From Prevotella sp. CAG:891 (lineage in GTDB: Bacteria > Bacteroidota > Bacteroidia > Bacteroidales > Bacteroidaceae), in NCBI GenBank assembly GCA_000437675.1, contig FR901777.1, forward strand, positions 46,595-54,927: a stretch of 8,333 nucleotides of DNA, given 5' to 3'. A program made the translations under genes and the position numbers. This document shows positions 6,776 through 8,333 of this stretch, in pieces. The notes below the pieces were generated by a model, which worked only from the letters and a program-made list of their open reading frames with translations, was not told the DNA's origin and searched no databases. The stretch's first letter is position 1. Each line of letters opens with the position of its first letter.

Positions 6776-7696
6776 ATGGAAAAGTTTGAGGTTCACATAT
6801 TAGGTTGTGGCAGCGCCCTACCCACATTGCGCCATTGGCCATCGTCGCAAATTATCAATCTGCGCGAAAAGCTGTTTATGATTGATTGCGGCGAGGGCAC
6901 TCAGGTGCAATTTCGCCGTTCGCGCCAAAAGTTTTCGCGTTTATCGCACATTTTCATCTCGCATCTACACGGCGACCACATTTTCGGATTGATTGGTCTG
7001 CTCTCCACCTTGGCGCTTTCGGGTCGCACCGCACCCATGCACATCTATGCAGCTGCCGAGTTAGAGGGGTTGTTACGTCCGCAGCTCGACTTTTTCTGTA
7101 AGGGCATTACCTTCGACGTTGAATTTCACCCCCTACCCCGACGAGCCGACGAGCCTCAGCTCATCTACGACGACCGTTCCGTTTCGGTCTATGCCCTATC
7201 GTTGCGCCACCGCGTACCGACGTGCGGCTTCATTTTCCGCGAAAAGGCCTTGCTGCCTCACATTCGCCGCGACATGATTGACTTTCTGAAAATTCCCTTC
7301 TATGCCATCAACAGCATCAAGCAAGGCGAAGGTTGGACTACTCCCGACGGCGATTTTTATCCACACGAACGCTTGGTATTTCCGGCCGAACCGGCCCGCA
7401 CCTATGCCTACTTTTCCGACACTTCGTTCATGCCTCAATACGCTCCCTTCATTCAGGGCATCGACCTGCTCTATCACGAAGCTACCTTTGGCCGCGAATT
7501 TATGGCGCGTGCCCGCGAAACCCAGCACTCTACAGCGGCCGAAGCGGCCGAAATGGCTCGTCTTGCTCAAGTAAAGCAACTGGTTATCGGCCATTTCTCG
7601 TCGCGCTATGAAAACGAACAGGTGCTCTTAGACGAAGCCTCTGCCATTTTTGCCAATACCACTCTGGCCAAAGAGGGACGCTGCATTCAGCTGTAA
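6776..7696 (+). CDS. rnz: Ribonuclease Z (tRNA 3' endonuclease, short form)
   Basis: A 306-residue metallo-beta-lactamase-fold nuclease that cuts the 3' trailer from tRNA precursors next to the discriminator base; length is typical of bacterial RNase Z. Seen: N-terminal ILGCGSALPT at 8-17, MIDCGEGTQVQFRR at 35-48, the Zn-binding motif SHLHGDH at 62-68 (H63, H65, D67, H68), the conserved LRHRVPTCGF at 143-152 (H145), FSDT at 213-216 with metal ligand D215, LLYHEATF at 231-238, the HST motif at 251-253, and GHFSSRY at 272-278 (H273). All expected zinc ligands are present, so it should be active. The segment at about 150-190 resembles the usual substrate-binding region. The gene is divergent from mazG and monocistronic: it ends 34 bp before a strong inverted repeat. 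It is probably translated from a leaderless or nearly leaderless mRNA. Confidence 0.97.
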   Translation: MEKFEVHILGCGSALPTLRHWPSSQIINLREKLFMIDCGEGTQVQFRRSRQKFSRLSHIFISHLHGDHIFGLIGLLSTLALSGRTAPMHIYAAAELEGLLRPQLDFFCKGITFDVEFHPLPRRADEPQLIYDDRSVSVYALSLRHRVPTCGFIFREKALLPHIRRDMIDFLKIPFYAINSIKQGEGWTTPDGDFYPHERLVFPAEPARTYAYFSDTSFMPQYAPFIQGIDLLYHEATFGREFMARARETQHSTAAEAAEMARLAQVKQLVIGHFSSRYENEQVLLDEASAIFANTTLAKEGRCIQL

Positions 7697-7730
7697 ACGA
7701 ACCTGACATTGAAAGACCTGTTGATAAATA

Positions 7731-7774
7731 ACTAAAGTTTCCCACCCCCAATAAAGAGGGTGGGAAACTTTAGT
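7731..7774. terminator. Probable bidirectional terminator after rnz
   Basis: ACTAAAGTTTCCCACCC (7731-7747) and GGGTGGGAAACTTTAGT (7758-7774) form a perfect 17-bp stem with a 10-base loop. It lies 34 bp after the rnz stop and between convergent genes. On the minus strand the stem is followed by TTATTTAT; on the plus strand the U-rich tail is weak, although the stem base itself is A/T rich. The TAA stop codon of the minus-strand ORF (7770-7772) lies inside the right arm, so the terminator overlaps the 3' end of that ORF. Confidence 0.8.
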
Positions 7775-8135
7775 GGGTAATTTGTTCAGACGTACCATCG
7801 CCCCAGTTTATCGTACCTATAACCACATTACCGAAAGGCAAAATCACCGTAAAATCATTGGTTGGGTTCGCGCTCACGGTCATGATCAAATCGTGTTTAC
7901 TTTCGAAAACAGCCGTTGAAGCTTGCTTCTTCAAATACTTTCCGCAATAAACGTAATTATTCGGAGAACTTGCCACATACAGATAATAAGGAGTGTTGGG
8001 CTTTAAACCGTCGAACGATAGGTTAAACTTGTATGCGCCCTCACCCAATTCCATTTTGCCAATGCGTTCCTGCTGGGCATCAATGGAACTACCTTTTACA
8101 CCAAGTGTCAGGTAAAGACTACACGTTACTATCAA
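7770..8135 (-). CDS. Hypothetical exported protein with a truncated PKD-like end; possible pseudogene
   Basis: I do not recognise a specific gene. From a TTG at 8135 the frame encodes 121 residues. Seen: a hydrophobic N-terminus (IVTCSLYLTLGV, 2-13) like a signal peptide, with possible cleavage after SIDA (residue 20); LSFDGLKPNTPYYLYVAS (39-56), which resembles a fibronectin-III-like strand pattern; then MTVSANPTNDFTVILPF (85-101) and INWGDGTSEQITH (109-121). WGDGT is characteristic of PKD-like domains in Bacteroidota surface proteins, where it is normally followed by an HTY...G.Y segment. Here the protein stops just there. No ATG start exists: the open frame continues upstream through the terminator hairpin to a TAA at 8190-8192, and the codons just before the TTG read NRKIRRFF, a good signal-peptide n-region. 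The start may be a rare ATT at 8150 or a lost ATG. No promoter is evident. Confidence 0.5.
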   Translation of the reverse strand: MIVTCSLYLTLGVKGSSIDAQQERIGKMELGEGAYKFNLSFDGLKPNTPYYLYVASSPNNYVYCGKYLKKQASTAVFESKHDLIMTVSANPTNDFTVILPFGNVVIGTINWGDGTSEQITH

Positions 8136-8178
8136 AAAAAAGCGCCGAATTTTCCGATTGTAAGGAAAATTCGGCGCT
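8134..8178 (-). terminator. Intrinsic terminator of the gene entering from the right edge
   Basis: AGCGCCGAATTTTCC (8141-8155) and GGAAAATTCGGCGCT (8164-8178) form a perfect 15-bp stem with an 8-base loop. On the minus strand the stem is followed at once by a run of eight T (8141-8134, the first shared with the stem). This is a textbook Rho-independent terminator for the minus-strand gene whose stop codon is at 8266-8268. The stretch from 8179 to 8265 is that gene's 3' untranslated region and shows nothing else. The hairpin overlaps the possible N-terminus of the hypothetical protein to its left. Confidence 0.88.
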
Positions 8179-8265
8179 GATATTCGGGTTTAAAGTCTGA
8201 TGAGTTTACACAAGCAGTGAATCGGCTGACAAACATTGCGTGCAAACGCTCACGACCTCAAAAAA

Positions 8266-8333
8266 TTACTGAGCCAAGTAGGCATTTACGTTCTTTTCGA
8301 TGCGGCCCAGCACGTCGTCGGCTTCAGCAGGAA
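8266..8333 (-). CDS. C-terminal 21 codons of an unidentified gene (enters from right edge)
   Basis: The only long-enough sensible frame at the right edge reads PAEADDVLGRIEKNVNAYLAQ and then TAA at 8266-8268. The charged, alanine-rich amphipathic helix looks like the end of a soluble protein. Its reality is supported by the strong intrinsic terminator about 90 bp downstream on the same strand. Twenty-one residues are too few for me to name a family, and I do not guess one. Confidence 0.65.
   Translation of the reverse strand, partial: PAEADDVLGRIEKNVNAYLAQ

Noticed and set aside
7196..7594. 132-codon minus-strand ORF
   Set aside because: It is antisense to rnz, which has every zinc ligand; no independent support.
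8134..8233. Frame from an ATG near 8233 (beginning MFVSRFTAC) joined to the hypothetical protein by slippage on the T run
   Set aside because: It would need one extra T, ends in TGA as read, and the resulting N-terminus is a poorer signal peptide than the in-frame NRKIRRFF; no other support.

Overview
This window looks like the chromosome of a Bacteroidota species, most likely in the order Bacteroidales. The evidence is the menF-menD-menB-menC order typical of that group, protein sequences close in style to Bacteroides/Parabacteroides/Paludibacter homologues, near absence of Shine-Dalgarno sites, and TAnnTTTG-type promoter elements. The genus cannot be fixed from the sequence. It is mostly ordinary core-genome content. 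The less ordinary material is in the intergenic DNA and at the right-hand end.

Layout, right to left on the minus strand from position 6377: mazG (NTP pyrophosphohydrolase), then 17 bp later a DMT/EamA-family permease, then a 198-bp spacer. After it comes the menaquinone cluster menF (isochorismate synthase), menD (SEPHCHC synthase, TTG start), menB (DHNA-CoA synthase) and menC (o-succinylbenzoate synthase), which runs off the left edge. Together these enzymes take chorismate through isochorismate and SEPHCHC, and (after MenH, not seen here) through SHCHC to o-succinylbenzoate, then (after MenE, also not seen) from OSB-CoA to DHNA-CoA. The menB-menC spacer is filled by a tandem array of 20-bp units.

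To the right, rnz (RNase Z, tRNA 3' processing) is transcribed divergently from mazG. The 398-bp divergent region carries a candidate Bacteroidota promoter almost on top of each start codon, suggesting leaderless or nearly leaderless mRNAs. Between them lies a 175-bp nested, imperfect palindrome that no gene explains. rnz ends at a 17-bp perfect inverted repeat that probably terminates transcription in both directions.

The right end is minus strand again: the last 21 codons of an unidentified gene, its strong intrinsic terminator, and a short exported-type protein of 121 residues. That protein's N-terminus runs into the terminator and its C-terminus stops in the middle of a PKD-like WGDGT motif, so it may be a decayed or truncated surface-protein gene.

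I found no rRNA, tRNA, CRISPR array, insertion sequence or phage gene. The most interesting unexplained items are the nested palindrome (6547-6721), the 20-bp tandem array (561-720) and the truncated surface-type protein.
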